Positions 10,624 through 20,408 of a stretch of 64,000 nt of DNA are shown here, piece by piece (position 1 is the stretch's first letter; every line of letters begins with the position of its first letter). The position numbers were made by a program, and so were the translations under genes. The DNA lies in assembly GCA_900291925.1 (NCBI GenBank), contig UWYS01000029.1, positions 62,001 through 126,000 on the forward strand, given 5' to 3'. Below the pieces are notes generated by a model. It saw only the letters and a program-made list of their open reading frames with translations, searched no databases and was not told the DNA's origin. The DNA comes from Thecaphora thlaspeos. Its lineage: Eukaryota; Basidiomycota; Ustilaginomycetes; Urocystidales; Glomosporiaceae.

Positions 10624-13241
10624 CGTTGCTGGCGCTTCTCTATCTGCTAGCAGTATCGTGCTCTGTCTGCTGCTGGGGATGCTATGTCTGTATGGCCTGG
10701 TGGCGGATGCTGGAGTGAAGCGCCTATACGGTATGGTGGGGTGGTGGGGAGGAGGAGCCCCTGAGAGAGGTGATCGACCCGTGCAGGCAAACACCTCCAC
10801 ACCGTCCGACGGCCTGCGGTCAGCAGCGAACAGCCCGATAAAATGGACCTCGAAAATCGGGGCAAATACATATCCATGCATCGGCTTGTGTACGAGAAGA
10901 CGTCAGCATGTAACAAGCAACACGCCACGAAGAGGAATTGCTGAGGGATCCTTTGGTTGGCACCAGTCCGGAGCAAGCCGCGGCATGCGGCCGACATCAA
11001 CTTGGTCAACAGCATGTCCACTTTTGTTACGTCCCGACGCACCGAGCACAAGCTGTAGAGTAGTGTAGGTGCAGCAGCCACGACTACGACTTGACGCAAC
11101 GCTGCTCTTCCAGTCTCGCGGCTTCTGGAGCCTCGCGGGTCATCGCTGCTGCAGGGCATCCCGTACTCGAGACGTTCACGGGCGCCCATGACCTACTACG
11201 GCAGCTTCAAGACGAAACGGTGGCGTGTTGGCAACTGGCAGAAATCTCGCCTTTCAACACGAGGGAGCAAGCAGATCCATGGTGAGTGTCTGTCGATGGC
11301 CATCATCACGCGACAACGGAGGACAAGATCGACACATCTCACATCCTGCCGCGCCGATCAATAATATGCAGAGACGGATCGTCAAGGTGATCTGCAGATG
11401 GAAGTGCGGCAACGTCCTTCACGATCCTCGAGGCGGCGTCTCGTGTTGGCTACAGGACCGTGCAACTCGCCCGGCAGTGCTTCATCATCGCACAGCCTTC
11501 GTCACGCCCCCTTTGTCGCTTAACGGAACCCCCTTGGGCCTCGCACCTCGGCGTCCAACGGTGAGAGACTGGGTGATGACGGCGACATACTGCTGTACGT
11601 AAACAGCGGTCCTCGGGTTCTCGAAGCGACACTTTGTCCGTGGCAAAGCAGAGCATTCGACGTGGCTGTCGAGAGCGAGAAGAGGAGCGGGCCCGACGTC
11701 GCTTGATCGGCCCTGAACAAAGAGAAATCCCGGTCGAGAGAGCTATCGGACGAGAAGATGAGGAAAGGGGCGCTCGCAGCCGCTGCCGTTTCGGTCTGGA
11801 TCAATGCTCGAGGTGATGATTTCGAGGGTGGGTGTCACCTCCGTGCCTCCACCACTCCTGCGACCACTTCCCCCGGCCACCCCATACCCCGGCATCCCGC
11901 ATGGCCGCATCACCCTCGAATCCTTCGGCCTGAAGTACTTTGACTTTGACTGGCGAAGCAGGGCAAAGAGCACGTTGCTGTGTCTTTGATGCTGCAGAGG
12001 CCGAAGCTTGACCTCCGCCACCTCCGCCCAAGTCTGGCTCGCACCTCTCTTGGCGACAGTTCCCCACCGACGAGAGACCGGTACGGTCGAAGAAAAGATG
12101 TGGGAGTCGGTTGAGATTGATCCGACAGTCCTTGCCCACTGATCAGGGCGTGGCCAATGGTGTCGAGCGTCATGCAATCTATGTCCGCGGCCACGCCTCG
12201 TCCGTGACCCCCCCCCTAAGACATTCCGTTGGTCAGTCAGTACGGGGAGGGGTCTGACACGACGTGGCGTCGACCGTCGTGTACAGTACAGTACACAAGG
12301 CTGGTACGCCGCCAAGGCGCCTGACGCGGAACATCGACCACAAGAGTCGATCTGACCCCTCTTTCGCCCTGGTAAGTACAGTATCGGTTGCCCTTGATCG
12401 TGCTTCCGTCTCTCGACAGCATGGGCCGCCGAATCCGGCCAGTCGGACGATAAAATCACGACGAGATGGGCCGATGTGAAGATAGCCACGCAATCCGGCG
12501 ATCTCCATCACGACCACCTTGTAACTATACCCTACATGCTGATGGCCTGCCATCGTGGGAAGAGGATCGACCAGAGTCGATATTCGAAGTTTTACCTTTC
12601 GAACGTATGCTCTGCAACGAGGAGATGAGATCAACCAGGACTCCTTTCTTGATGGCCCTGGGCGACCAAGAGTCTGTCGAAGCGGACACAGGGGCCCACA
12701 TGCCGCTGATCAGGAAGCGGCCATAGGGCCAAGCCACCTTGCTTGCCTTCGAGGCTTTTCTATCGTCTACGTACCTATCAAAGAGAAGCTCTGCTTGTCA
12801 GGGATTCTTCTTCTTGATCGGCCTTATTTTGGGGGACCTGAGCCTCGTTCGCTCGGCTGCCCTGAGGCCGTCATTTCATATCGCGCCCTTGCGGTGACCG
12901 AGAAGAAGGGTCTACGAGAGAGTTGACCCGTGCTGCTTGACAGCACCCTCCATTTTTTCCACCAGAGAGTAGGATAAATAAATAATCCTTGATTCGATAC
13001 AGTACAGTACTGGACAGGTGCGATGCACCGGCAGGTCGCCTGCCAAAGTGGACAGCTGAGAGCGTACGGGTACCGGAAGTGACTGGAGGCGCTTCAAATT
13101 GCCCGGCGGCGGCGGCGCACACGACCCTACAATCCGCCCGTCCGCCCGCCGAGGTCGGCTCGTTGCAGAGGCGACGCGTGTCCGTATAGCGGAAAGCGCA
13201 GCGACGGACCACAACACCTCGCAATCCTACAAGACCGACGA
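10624..13241. other. gene-free 2.6 kb intergenic region
   Basis: Several ORFs of 60-250 codons occur on both strands, but none shows a family motif, compositional periodicity or plausible splice links. The longest is on the minus strand at 11743-12489. TACAGTAC-type palindromic motifs recur at 12281-12296, 12375-12384 and 12997-13012. A short C-run lies at about 12207. The left end should hold the promoter of the hSac2-like gene. Confidence 0.4.
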
Positions 13242-14143
13242 GATGCTGGACCTCGATAGCCATCCCTCCTCCCTCGTCAATCCTCATCAATCCTCATCAA
13301 TCCTCATCCTCTTGCCCCGCTCTCCAAGCGCGCCTTCTCCGGACAGGCTACCTGCTACGCCGCCGGCCTCGGCGCCTGCAGTGGCACCAACAGCGGTAGC
13401 GACTTTATCGTTGCCCTGGGGAACCTCGTCGGGCCAGGCCAGCTCGCACTACTACAAGAACGTCGTCATCACCAACGAGAAGAACGGCAACACCCAGACC
13501 GCGCAGGTCGTCGACCTCTGCCCGGGATGCAGCTACGGCTCGCTCGACATGTCGACCAGCCTCTTCCCGGCGCTCAACAACGGCAACATGGACGACGGTG
13601 TCTTCCCCATCAGCTGGCACTGGGCCGGCGACAGCGGTGACGCTGCCACCTCGGACCCCCAAGCCTAAGCCCAAGCCCACTCCCAAGGAGACCTCGACCT
13701 GGTCCGTCTCCAAGGCCAACCCCGCGCAGCGCAAGGCCGCCGCCACCCACACCCCCACCTCGTTCTAGGCCGCCTCGCAGCCCGCCTCGCAGCCCGCCGC
13801 TACTGCCAGCGCTGACACCGTCGTCACCACCCCTGAGCGCTGCTCGACCGTCGAGAAGCAGTGCGGCTTTACCACCGACGAGAAGACGACCGGCGTCGCC
13901 ATCGGACCCTCGGCCCTCCTCTCCAAGGACGACCTCAACAAGGCCTGCGGCAAGTGGATCCAGGTCGAGAACGACCAGAACGGCAAGGCCCTTAGCGTCC
14001 AGGTCGTCAGCTACATCCCCGAGGCCGAGTCGACCTTCATGGGCATCGCCGACGACTACAGTTGGCTCGTCAACGTCTACGGCGACTACGTCGAGCCCAT
14101 CAAGAGCGTCACCTGGGGCTTCATCGAGGGTCAGGACATGTAA
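13242..14143 (+). pseudogene. expansin-like / double-psi beta-barrel secreted protein, frameshifted remnant
   Basis: Three reading frames in succession carry parts of one protein. First come LSKRAFSGQATCYAAGLGAC and GTNSGSDFIVALG. After a shift in the G-run at 13418-13421 come SSHYYKNVVITNEKNG, VVDLCPGCSYGSLDMS and GVFPISWHW. After a second shift in the C-run at 13656-13660 come a Pro/Lys linker, KACGKWIQVENDQNGKALSV and VEPIKSVTWGFIEGQDM, then TAA at 14141-14143. The third segment also has an in-frame TAG at 13766-13768. The first part matches RlpA-like/barwin-related expansin domains; the last part looks like a second barrel-like domain. Intact relatives are secreted and act on or bind cell-wall polysaccharides. 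The signal-peptide region is disturbed by a 10-bp triplication. Both shifts are in homopolymers and could be sequencing errors, but the TAG argues for decay. Confidence 0.65.
13277..13306. repeat. 10-bp unit x3 tandem repeat
   Basis: Three exact copies of TCAATCCTCA stand head to tail inside the expected signal-peptide region of the expansin-like pseudogene. The unit length is not a multiple of three, so copy number changes the downstream reading frame. Confidence 0.8.
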
Positions 14144-15248
14144 GAGCGCTTCCCCACATCTCGGGTAACCTCTTGTCTCCTTCCGCCCTTTCCCCCTCTC
14201 TGCGCCCGCTCGCTCCGCAACAAGCATGCAACAACATAGACAAAAAGGCCTCCCGGGCCTGGTCGCCCGACGCCATTCCCCCTTCCTTTTTCTAGACCAG
14301 CGAGCCCCTCGCTGCTCTCGCACTGTATTCCTATTCTAGACCACCACACCACCGCCGCGCCTCCACTCCCACCTTAGAGAAGATTCTTCTTCTTCTCGCC
14401 TTCATAAGCTCGCCGATGCTTTGGGCCCTCTTTCTCCTCTTTTTTTAGAGACGGGGCCCATTCTTACGTGTATACGAGCTCCTCTTTCTTTTCCTCTACT
14501 TTCCACCAACCGTCTTACGGGCTTTATAGATTGTTCTTCTCCCCCTTTCCCTTCTTTCCTTTCCCGATATACTATAGAAAGTCACCGGACTTGATACACA
14601 AGAATCGCTGCATCCCGCCTTTCGAGCAACTAGATAGATGGCCGAGCGGAGAAACGACAGAAATCCGAAGAAAAAGCTAGGCGTCAAGCCTCACCTGCCA
14701 AATTGACCAAAAAAAAAAAAGAAACAATCACACAGTAGAAGCGAGAGAGTGCGGAACGAGAAAAGTGTGGGTCTCGTCAACTTTTACCGTAAGTCGCTGA
14801 TAGAAGATTGACCTGGCGGTAGCGTCGTCGGTCCTGGCAATGCGCGTTGATAACGACGCTTGCCCTTGGTGGAGTGGGAGATCCTGTGCTACGGTACTGT
14901 ACTACAAAGGTCTAACCCCTCGTGCAATGGTGAAGAGCAGCAGGCGATCAGATGTCGATGATGGAACGAGAGCTGAGCCGCCCGGCGGCGCCGCCTCTGT
15001 CGTACAACCACCTTGCTGTTCCTGCTCCGGCTCGCACTCCGTCCGACATTTCTCGGGCGAGAAAAGGAGGGCTACGAGACGACAAGTGGAGGCGAAGATA
15101 ATCAAGAGGTGGGCGCGGCTGCCGCCTGCCAGAGGCGCAGACCCTCGTTGCTGCCTCGCTCACCACGCTTCCTCTCTCTCTCACACGACATACAACGCCA
15201 CCCTTCCAATGCTCACCACCACTTACCACGCCCTCATTTTTGTCGTAC
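14144..15248. other. 1.1 kb intergenic region
   Basis: It contains pyrimidine-rich stretches around 14380-14580, an A-run at 14709-14720 and a GGTACTGTACTAC palindrome at 14892-14904. The right end is presumably the promoter and 5'UTR of the methionine sulfoxide reductase gene. No gene or RNA was recognised. Confidence 0.4.
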
Positions 15249-16022
15249 ATGACACTTCTCCGTCGCACTTGCACAGTCTTCACCACCTTACGCCACCTCC
15301 GCACCTCTTCCAACCTGCGACCTTTTTCGCTCACCACGGCCGCCATCCTATTGAGCGGTAGCACTCTCTCCCTCTTCGCGCCCTTAGTCTCCTCCTCCTC
15401 CTCGCTCTTCTCCTTTCCAACACATCATCATTTTTCCCTCTTCAACAAATCGGTCAACATGGGGGCATCGGAATCCAGTTCCAGCGTCGACCCTACTTCC
15501 TTCCCAAAGGGCAAGACCGATTCCGAATGGCGAGCTCAACTATCACCTGAGCAATTCCGAATCCTACGTCAAAAGGGTACCGAAATGGCCGGAACGGGAA
15601 AGTACAACAAACACTCCGTCCAAGGTGTCTACACGTGTGCGGGGTGCGATACGCCTCTGTACAAATCTACCACCAAATTCGATGGTGGTTGTGGATGGCC
15701 AGCTTTCTTCGACGCCATCCCAGGTGCGATCGATAGGCATTCCGATAGCACTTTCGGGATGGAGAGGATCGAAATCACTTGTAAGAACTGTGGTGGTCAC
15801 CTTGGACATGTCTTCAAGGGAGAGGGCTTCAGTACCCCCACAGATGAAAGACATTGTGTCAATTCCGTCTCGTTGAACTTGTAAGTTCAAACTGGCAGTG
15901 GTTGAGAGCGAGAAAGGACGTAGGGTTGGGCATGCTGACGGCTTCCTTTTGCTTGGGTATGTTTCCCCACTTGGTCCCGCATCGCATCCAGCAACGACGA
16001 CCTCAACGGCGGCAAGAAGTAA
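15249..16022 (+). CDS. MXR2: peptide methionine-R-sulfoxide reductase (MsrB)
   Basis: Exons 15249-15880 and 15992-16022 give 220 residues. The intron (GTAAGT...CCAG) is needed: without it the protein stops at SLNL, whereas splicing gives NSVSLNFNDDLNGGKK. Zinc-binding pairs CAGC and CKNC, the core GGCGWPAF and the catalytic Cys203 in RHCVNS are all present. MsrB reduces methionine-R-sulfoxide in proteins using thioredoxin. The first 75 residues are basic, then Ser- and Phe-rich (LLRRTCTVFTTLRHLRTS), fitting a mitochondrial presequence. A second in-frame ATG at 15459 (MGASESSSS) could start a cytosolic form. The gene converges on HTD2, with about 120 bp between stops. Confidence 0.93.
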
Positions 16023-16140
16023 TGGCTTCCCGTCCTTGCTCGCCTCTGCGTCGCTTTTCAACTTTCTTCGGTCCGGCTCTCGTTCTGTTCCTCTTGAAGC
16101 TGTAATCGAACCTACACAGGCCATTGCATCGTCAGACCTG

Positions 16141-17135
16141 CTAAGAATCTACCACCTCTGCGGTAGCAGTCATACCGACCGTTCCCTGATCATCGAGCGA
16201 CCACATCTTGGCGTCGTCGTTGCCTTCGTCCATCCACCTCCCTCTCAACCTTACGATCCTATCGACGAGAAGCGGCGAGGTAGCGCGATATTCGAACCTC
16301 TTCAGTCTCCTATGCGACGCCGAGGCGGCGGACGAGACGAGTGTCATGAGTAGTGTAGCTGTTAGAGGACCGTGAACTAGACAGTCTGTACAATCCCGCT
16401 CGCGCCGAACAGAAGATCAAGTCAGTGGATCTACTACAGGAGAAGAGAGAGAGGAGGGGGGACGGAGACGTACCGGCATGACCTTCTTCCCTACGACAGT
16501 AGTCTGGATCGAGGTGGATGCGGTGTGCGTTGAAGGTTGCTGCACTGTAGCGGAACAGAGTGGCGCGAGTAGGGAGGTAATTCCAGCCAAAATCGTACGG
16601 TTCCTCTTCGGTCACCGATGTGGGTGTTGATGGTGATGGCGGAGGCGCGAGGAGGATCGAGTCCCCACCTGTCGGTGCACAGCAACACCATGGTTAGCCA
16701 TCTCTTGCACTGATCAGACGGGTCAGAAGAGACCTCACCCCGGTACTCACGCTTGGTTCTCGGCGCTCTGTAGACATGCGTCCTCCTCTCCTTGGTAGTA
16801 AGGCCTCTGATGTTCCTATAGATCAAGCGTCTCGTGACAAAGACCAACTTGCCCATCTTTCCCTCTTTCACGTCGACCTTTTCGACGTTGACTTGACACT
16901 CTACCTCTTCGCCGACACACATCTGGTTGTTATGTTGAAAGTAGAAAGATCCAGAAGCCCACATGCGTTGCTGCAAGCCTTCGGGGGGAGACCAGGAGGT
17001 TTCGGTGGAGGTGGCGTCGTCGCCGCTGCTGCTGCGTGCTGATTGAGGATGGTGGGGGGACGAGGTGGTGATGCGTCGAGCGGCGTGGGAGCGAAGAGGG
17101 GCGAGAAGCCGAGGCAAGAGGAGACGAGGAGGCAT
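16141..17135 (-). CDS. HTD2: mitochondrial 3-hydroxyacyl-thioester dehydratase type 2
   Basis: Exons 17135-16751, 16668-16474 and 16385-16141 (minus) join to 274 residues, with donors GTGAGT and GTACGT. The N-terminus (MPPRLLLPRLLAPLRSHAAR) is a strong mitochondrial targeting sequence. The hot-dog fold region holds TLFRYSAATFNAHRIHLD, the conserved dehydratase block. The last exon starts LVHGPLTATLLMTL and contains FEYRATSPLLV, both typical of Htd2. The enzyme catalyses the dehydration step of mitochondrial type II fatty-acid synthesis, which supplies the lipoic-acid precursor. Length is near that of yeast Htd2 (about 280). Expression could be coupled with the divergent deoxyribose-phosphate aldolase gene, whose start is 323 bp away. 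Confidence 0.92.
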
Positions 17136-17458
17136 GACGCGCGTTGCCTTGTGTGTGTGTGTGTGGGTGGGTAGGTGAGTAGTGCGTCGATGGATGGAGA
17201 GAGGTGTGTGATGGAGGTGATGGTAACCGCACTCTCTACCTAGTTACCCCGCATACCCCGCATACCCCGCACTTTCTTCGAGGCGGCTTTCGGGCCAGCA
17301 AAGGCGGCGTTCCGCTAAAGCCGAGCGACGCGGCTCACGTCTGCGTGCGCATGGGCCAGCAAGAGCCAGGCGCCGCGCCGCCAAGAATCGCGGAAAAGGC
17401 CGAGCAAGTGCCTTTCCCTTTTCCCTTGGCCCCTTTTTCTCTTCTCTTTGTCGCCATC
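17136..17458. promoter_or_regulatory. shared divergent promoter HTD2 / DERA
   Basis: The 323 bp between two head-to-head ATGs must contain both promoters. It holds a GTGTGTGT tract at 17153-17164 and a direct repeat of the unit CCCCGCATA near 17247-17270. No TATA box is obvious. Confidence 0.45.
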
Positions 17459-18393
17459 ATGTCGTCATCCCACACCAACTCCAGTCTCACCTCGACCATC
17501 TCTACGTTCCATACCCAATTCTCCAGCGCACCCTCGCCCATCTCTCCGCTCCCCGTCCTACCCGAGTCGGCCGCGTCTCTCGCCAAGCTCATCGACCACA
17601 CCCTCCTCGCACCCGCCTCCACCCTCGATCAGATCCGACAAGTCTGCCTTGAGGCCAAACAGCTCGGTACCGCCACCGTCTGTGTCAACTCCTCCCTCAT
17701 CCCCACCGTAGCCGAGCAGCTCAAGGGTAGTGATGTGCTCCCCATCGCCGTAGTGGGTTTCCCCTTTGGTGCGGCCAACACCGAGGGAAAGCTCAACGAG
17801 ACCCAACAGGCTGTCAAGGATGGTGCAAAGGAGATCGATATGGTGAGTTGAACATCTTGGCCGCACGCAGCAAGACAATTGTGGGTGAGAGATCGAGATA
17901 TTGCAAAAGCTAACCTTGCCCCTCGCGCGGTCCGGTTCTTTCGAACACGCAGGTACAGAACATTGGCCTTCTCAAATCCCGCCACTACCTCTCCGTCTAC
18001 GACGACATTCACTCCATCGTCCAGGCCGCTTCCCACGGCGGCGCCACGGTGAAAGTCATCATCGAAACATCTCTCCTAACCCGTCAAGAGATCATCGCTT
18101 CCACCTACCTCACCTGTCTAGCTGGTGCCGCCTTTGTAAAGACCTCCACCGGCTACGGCGGAGGAGGAGCAAACGAGGAAGACGTCAGACTCATGCACGC
18201 CATCGCCAACGTAGAGGGCGCACAGTGGAAGGGCAAAGTCAAGGTAAAGGCTAGTGGAGGTATCCGGAGTCTAGACGTCGTCAGGAAGATGGTAGAGAAT
18301 GGAGCAGAGAGGGTGGGTGCTAGTGGGACAAAGGCCATCCTCCAAGAGGCAATCGGAGCTAAAAAGGCAGAAGAGGCTCAGACGCATCGCTAG
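17459..18393 (+). CDS. deoxyribose-phosphate aldolase
   Basis: Exons 17459-17842 and 17953-18393 give 274 residues. Landmarks of the DeoC aldolase barrel are LIDHTLLAPAST, ATVCVNSSLIPTV, AVVGFPFGA, VKVIIETSLLT and the Schiff-base region AFVKTSTGYGGGGA with catalytic Lys191. KVKASGGIRS and GASGTKAI supply the phosphate-binding end. The enzyme splits 2-deoxyribose-5-phosphate into glyceraldehyde-3-phosphate and acetaldehyde in deoxynucleoside breakdown. The ATG at 17459 follows GCCATC and starts a short Ser-rich leader; the frame extends further upstream without need. Fungal members are about this size or slightly smaller. Confidence 0.93.
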
Positions 18394-18577
18394 AAGGACA
18401 GAGCCGAGCATGAGGCCATGTTGCGTCGATATGGAGACAGAGTTGTGTATGGTCGATCGTGATACAGTAGAAGCGCTAGCAGCACCACCGGCGGCGGCGG
18501 CGGCGGCGGCAGTAGATTGAATAGCAGAACAATCTTTCAGAGTCTCTTTTCTCCTTCTCGGTCGGCTAGCCAGATGA
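18394..18577. other. convergent 3' spacer with GGC triplet repeat
   Basis: The 184 bp lies between the convergent DERA and BioF-like stops. A (GGC)7-type run lies at about 18490-18509. It serves as 3'UTR for both genes. Confidence 0.5.
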
Positions 18578-20002
18578 CTACAGTTTGACCGCCGCGAGCA
18601 CCGCTGCAGGCCTCGAAACGACGACCTCCTTGTCGCCTTGTCGCGACTCGTCCAGCCTCCTCGTCTCGACCCACTGCGTAACGCATGCGACCAGTCTGTC
18701 GACGTCCTCGACGCTGTTGTCGGCGTGCAGGCAGATGCGAACTCTGTCCTCTCCCTTTGGTACGGTGGGGTAGCAGATGGGACGGGCGAGCAGCCCGTTT
18801 GCCTGGAGGTGTGCAGCTAGCGCCCTAGCTTCGGCCGTCAGGAGCGGGATAATGGGACTCGGAGAAGAGGAAGCGAGGTCAGAGGTTGACATCGTCGTCG
18901 TCGTCGTCGTCGTTGCTGGATCGAGGTGCGGTGGGAGATGGATCAGCTGCGCCGCCGTCTCCGTCGATGCCAGCCGCTGCAGCGCGTCGACGAGCCTGCG
19001 CGTCCTCTGGAAGAGGCTTTGTGCTCTCTCGTCGCTTCGTCCGTCCCGGAGCGCCATGAGGCAGGCGCGTATCGACACGAGGCTCGGATAGCTAAGGCTG
19101 GTGGAAAAGATCAAAGGTCTGGCGTAGTTGATGAGAAAGTGACGCACCACGGGCGTGCAGAGGACCACAGCGCCGCTGGCGCCCATACCCTTGCCGAATG
19201 TCATGAGCCGGACGTCTACCTGCCGCTCGAGGCCGAGGGCGTGGCAGTATCCGCGTCCTCCCCTGCCGTAGACGGCGGTCGAGTGCGCCTCGTCCACCAC
19301 TACGCATCGACGGGCGCGCTCGGGGACGTAGCGTGCCAGGACGTCGATGAGTGCTTGGAGCGGGACGGTGTCGCCGTCCATCGAGTAGACGCTCTCGACT
19401 GCGAGAAAGACGTTGGAACCATTCTGGCCGTCTCCTAGCTGTCCGGTAGCGGCGAGGTCGGCGAGAATGTGATGTAGATGGTGCGGCGAGTTGTGTTGGA
19501 AGGCCAGCCTCCTGTCGTGACGCGTGCGCGACTTGCGTATCCCATCGTGTACGGAGGCGTGTACGAGACTGTCGTAGAGGATAAAGTCGTCCGGCTGCGG
19601 GAGCGTGCTGAAGAGGGATACGTTGGCGTCGTAGCCAGAGTTGAAGAGGAGCGATGAGGACGAGAGAAAGTGCGAGGCGAGATCACGTTCCAGCTGTTCG
19701 TATTCGGACGAGTTGCCGTCGAGGAGCCTGCTGCCGGTGGAGCCGAGCTTGGCGGCTGGTGAGCTCTGGAAGAGGGAGAGGAAGTGGGAACGCACAAGGG
19801 GACATGTGGAGAGGGAGAGGTAGTCGTTGGAGGAGAAGTCTACGAGAGGTTGCTGCCGGGAGTGTGGTTGTGGTGAGTGTGCCGAGGAGGAGGAAGAGCT
19901 CGAGGAGCTGGAGCAGGGCTGGGTGGGAAAGACTGTGAGGTTGCGCAGAGTGCCCTTCTGACGGCGCCTGTCTAGAGAGCGCTGTAGCTGACGCTCGAGC
20001 AT
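18578..20002 (-). CDS. 8-amino-7-oxononanoate (KAPA) synthase-like alpha-oxoamine synthase
   Basis: A single exon of 474 residues is called from the ATG at 20002; an upstream in-frame ATG at 20191 would add 63 basic residues. PLP fold-type I signatures are VDFSSNDYLSLS, GSTGSRLLDGNS, VESVYSMDGD, VVVDEAHSTAVYGRGGRG and TFGKGMGASGAVV with the cofactor Lys271. These match the alpha-oxoamine synthase family and best fit BioF, which condenses pimeloyl-CoA with alanine in biotin synthesis. The C-terminus AAVKL resembles a peroxisomal PTS1; KAPA synthase is known to be peroxisomal in aspergilli. A Ser-run near residues 33-43 is an insertion. Other biotin genes are not in the window. 5-aminolevulinate and serine palmitoyl transferases are less likely from length and motifs. 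Confidence 0.85.
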   Translation of the reverse strand: MLERQLQRSLDRRRQKGTLRNLTVFPTQPCSSSSSSSSSSAHSPQPHSRQQPLVDFSSNDYLSLSTCPLVRSHFLSLFQSSPAAKLGSTGSRLLDGNSSEYEQLERDLASHFLSSSSLLFNSGYDANVSLFSTLPQPDDFILYDSLVHASVHDGIRKSRTRHDRRLAFQHNSPHHLHHILADLAATGQLGDGQNGSNVFLAVESVYSMDGDTVPLQALIDVLARYVPERARRCVVVDEAHSTAVYGRGGRGYCHALGLERQVDVRLMTFGKGMGASGAVVLCTPVVRHFLINYARPLIFSTSLSYPSLVSIRACLMALRDGRSDERAQSLFQRTRRLVDALQRLASTETAAQLIHLPPHLDPATTTTTTTMSTSDLASSSPSPIIPLLTAEARALAAHLQANGLLARPICYPTVPKGEDRVRICLHADNSVEDVDRLVACVTQWVETRRLDESRQGDKEVVVSRPAAVLAAVKL

Positions 20003-20186
20003 GGTGTAGCGATGGTGGTGGTGGTGGTGGAAGGAGAGGGATGAGGGGGGAGTCACGGTCAGCGTCTGCGTCAGGCTTCGACTGGCGCGCCGCCGCCCGA
20101 ATAGTCCGCCATGCCCGACTTTCTTCCATCCGGCCGAGAGCTCAGCCACGAACCGACGCACGAGCCACCCTGCCCGCACAGCTCGT

Positions 20187-20228
<42 letters not shown>

Positions 20229-20408
20229 CATCCATCCCTTCCCCCTCCCCCTCCTCATCCACATCCTCATCCTCATCAGCAGCAGCAGGCAGAGGAGTCA
20301 ACATCCACACGCTCCGCCGCCCGTCGTCTCCGGTCGCATACATCGCCTTCCACCTCCACCTCCACCACCACCAACCACCTCGCCTTCACTACAACCCCAT
20401 CCCGCGCC
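20003..20408. promoter_or_regulatory. divergent promoter KAPA synthase-like / twinfilin
   Basis: About 400 bp separates two head-to-head starts. It contains a (CT)n tract at about 20191-20226 followed by CCTCATC-rich pyrimidine sequence, typical of highly used fungal promoters. If the 20191 ATG is used on the minus strand, the shared promoter shrinks to about 220 bp. Confidence 0.45.

Noticed and set aside
11743..12489. 248-codon minus-strand ORF
   Set aside because: No signal, domain, repeat or splice context; composition looks like random translation of GC-rich DNA.
14636..14660. tRNA-like GATGGCCGAGCGG segment
   Set aside because: Resembles the D-arm of Leu/Ser tRNAs, but no anticodon stem, T-arm or acceptor follows.
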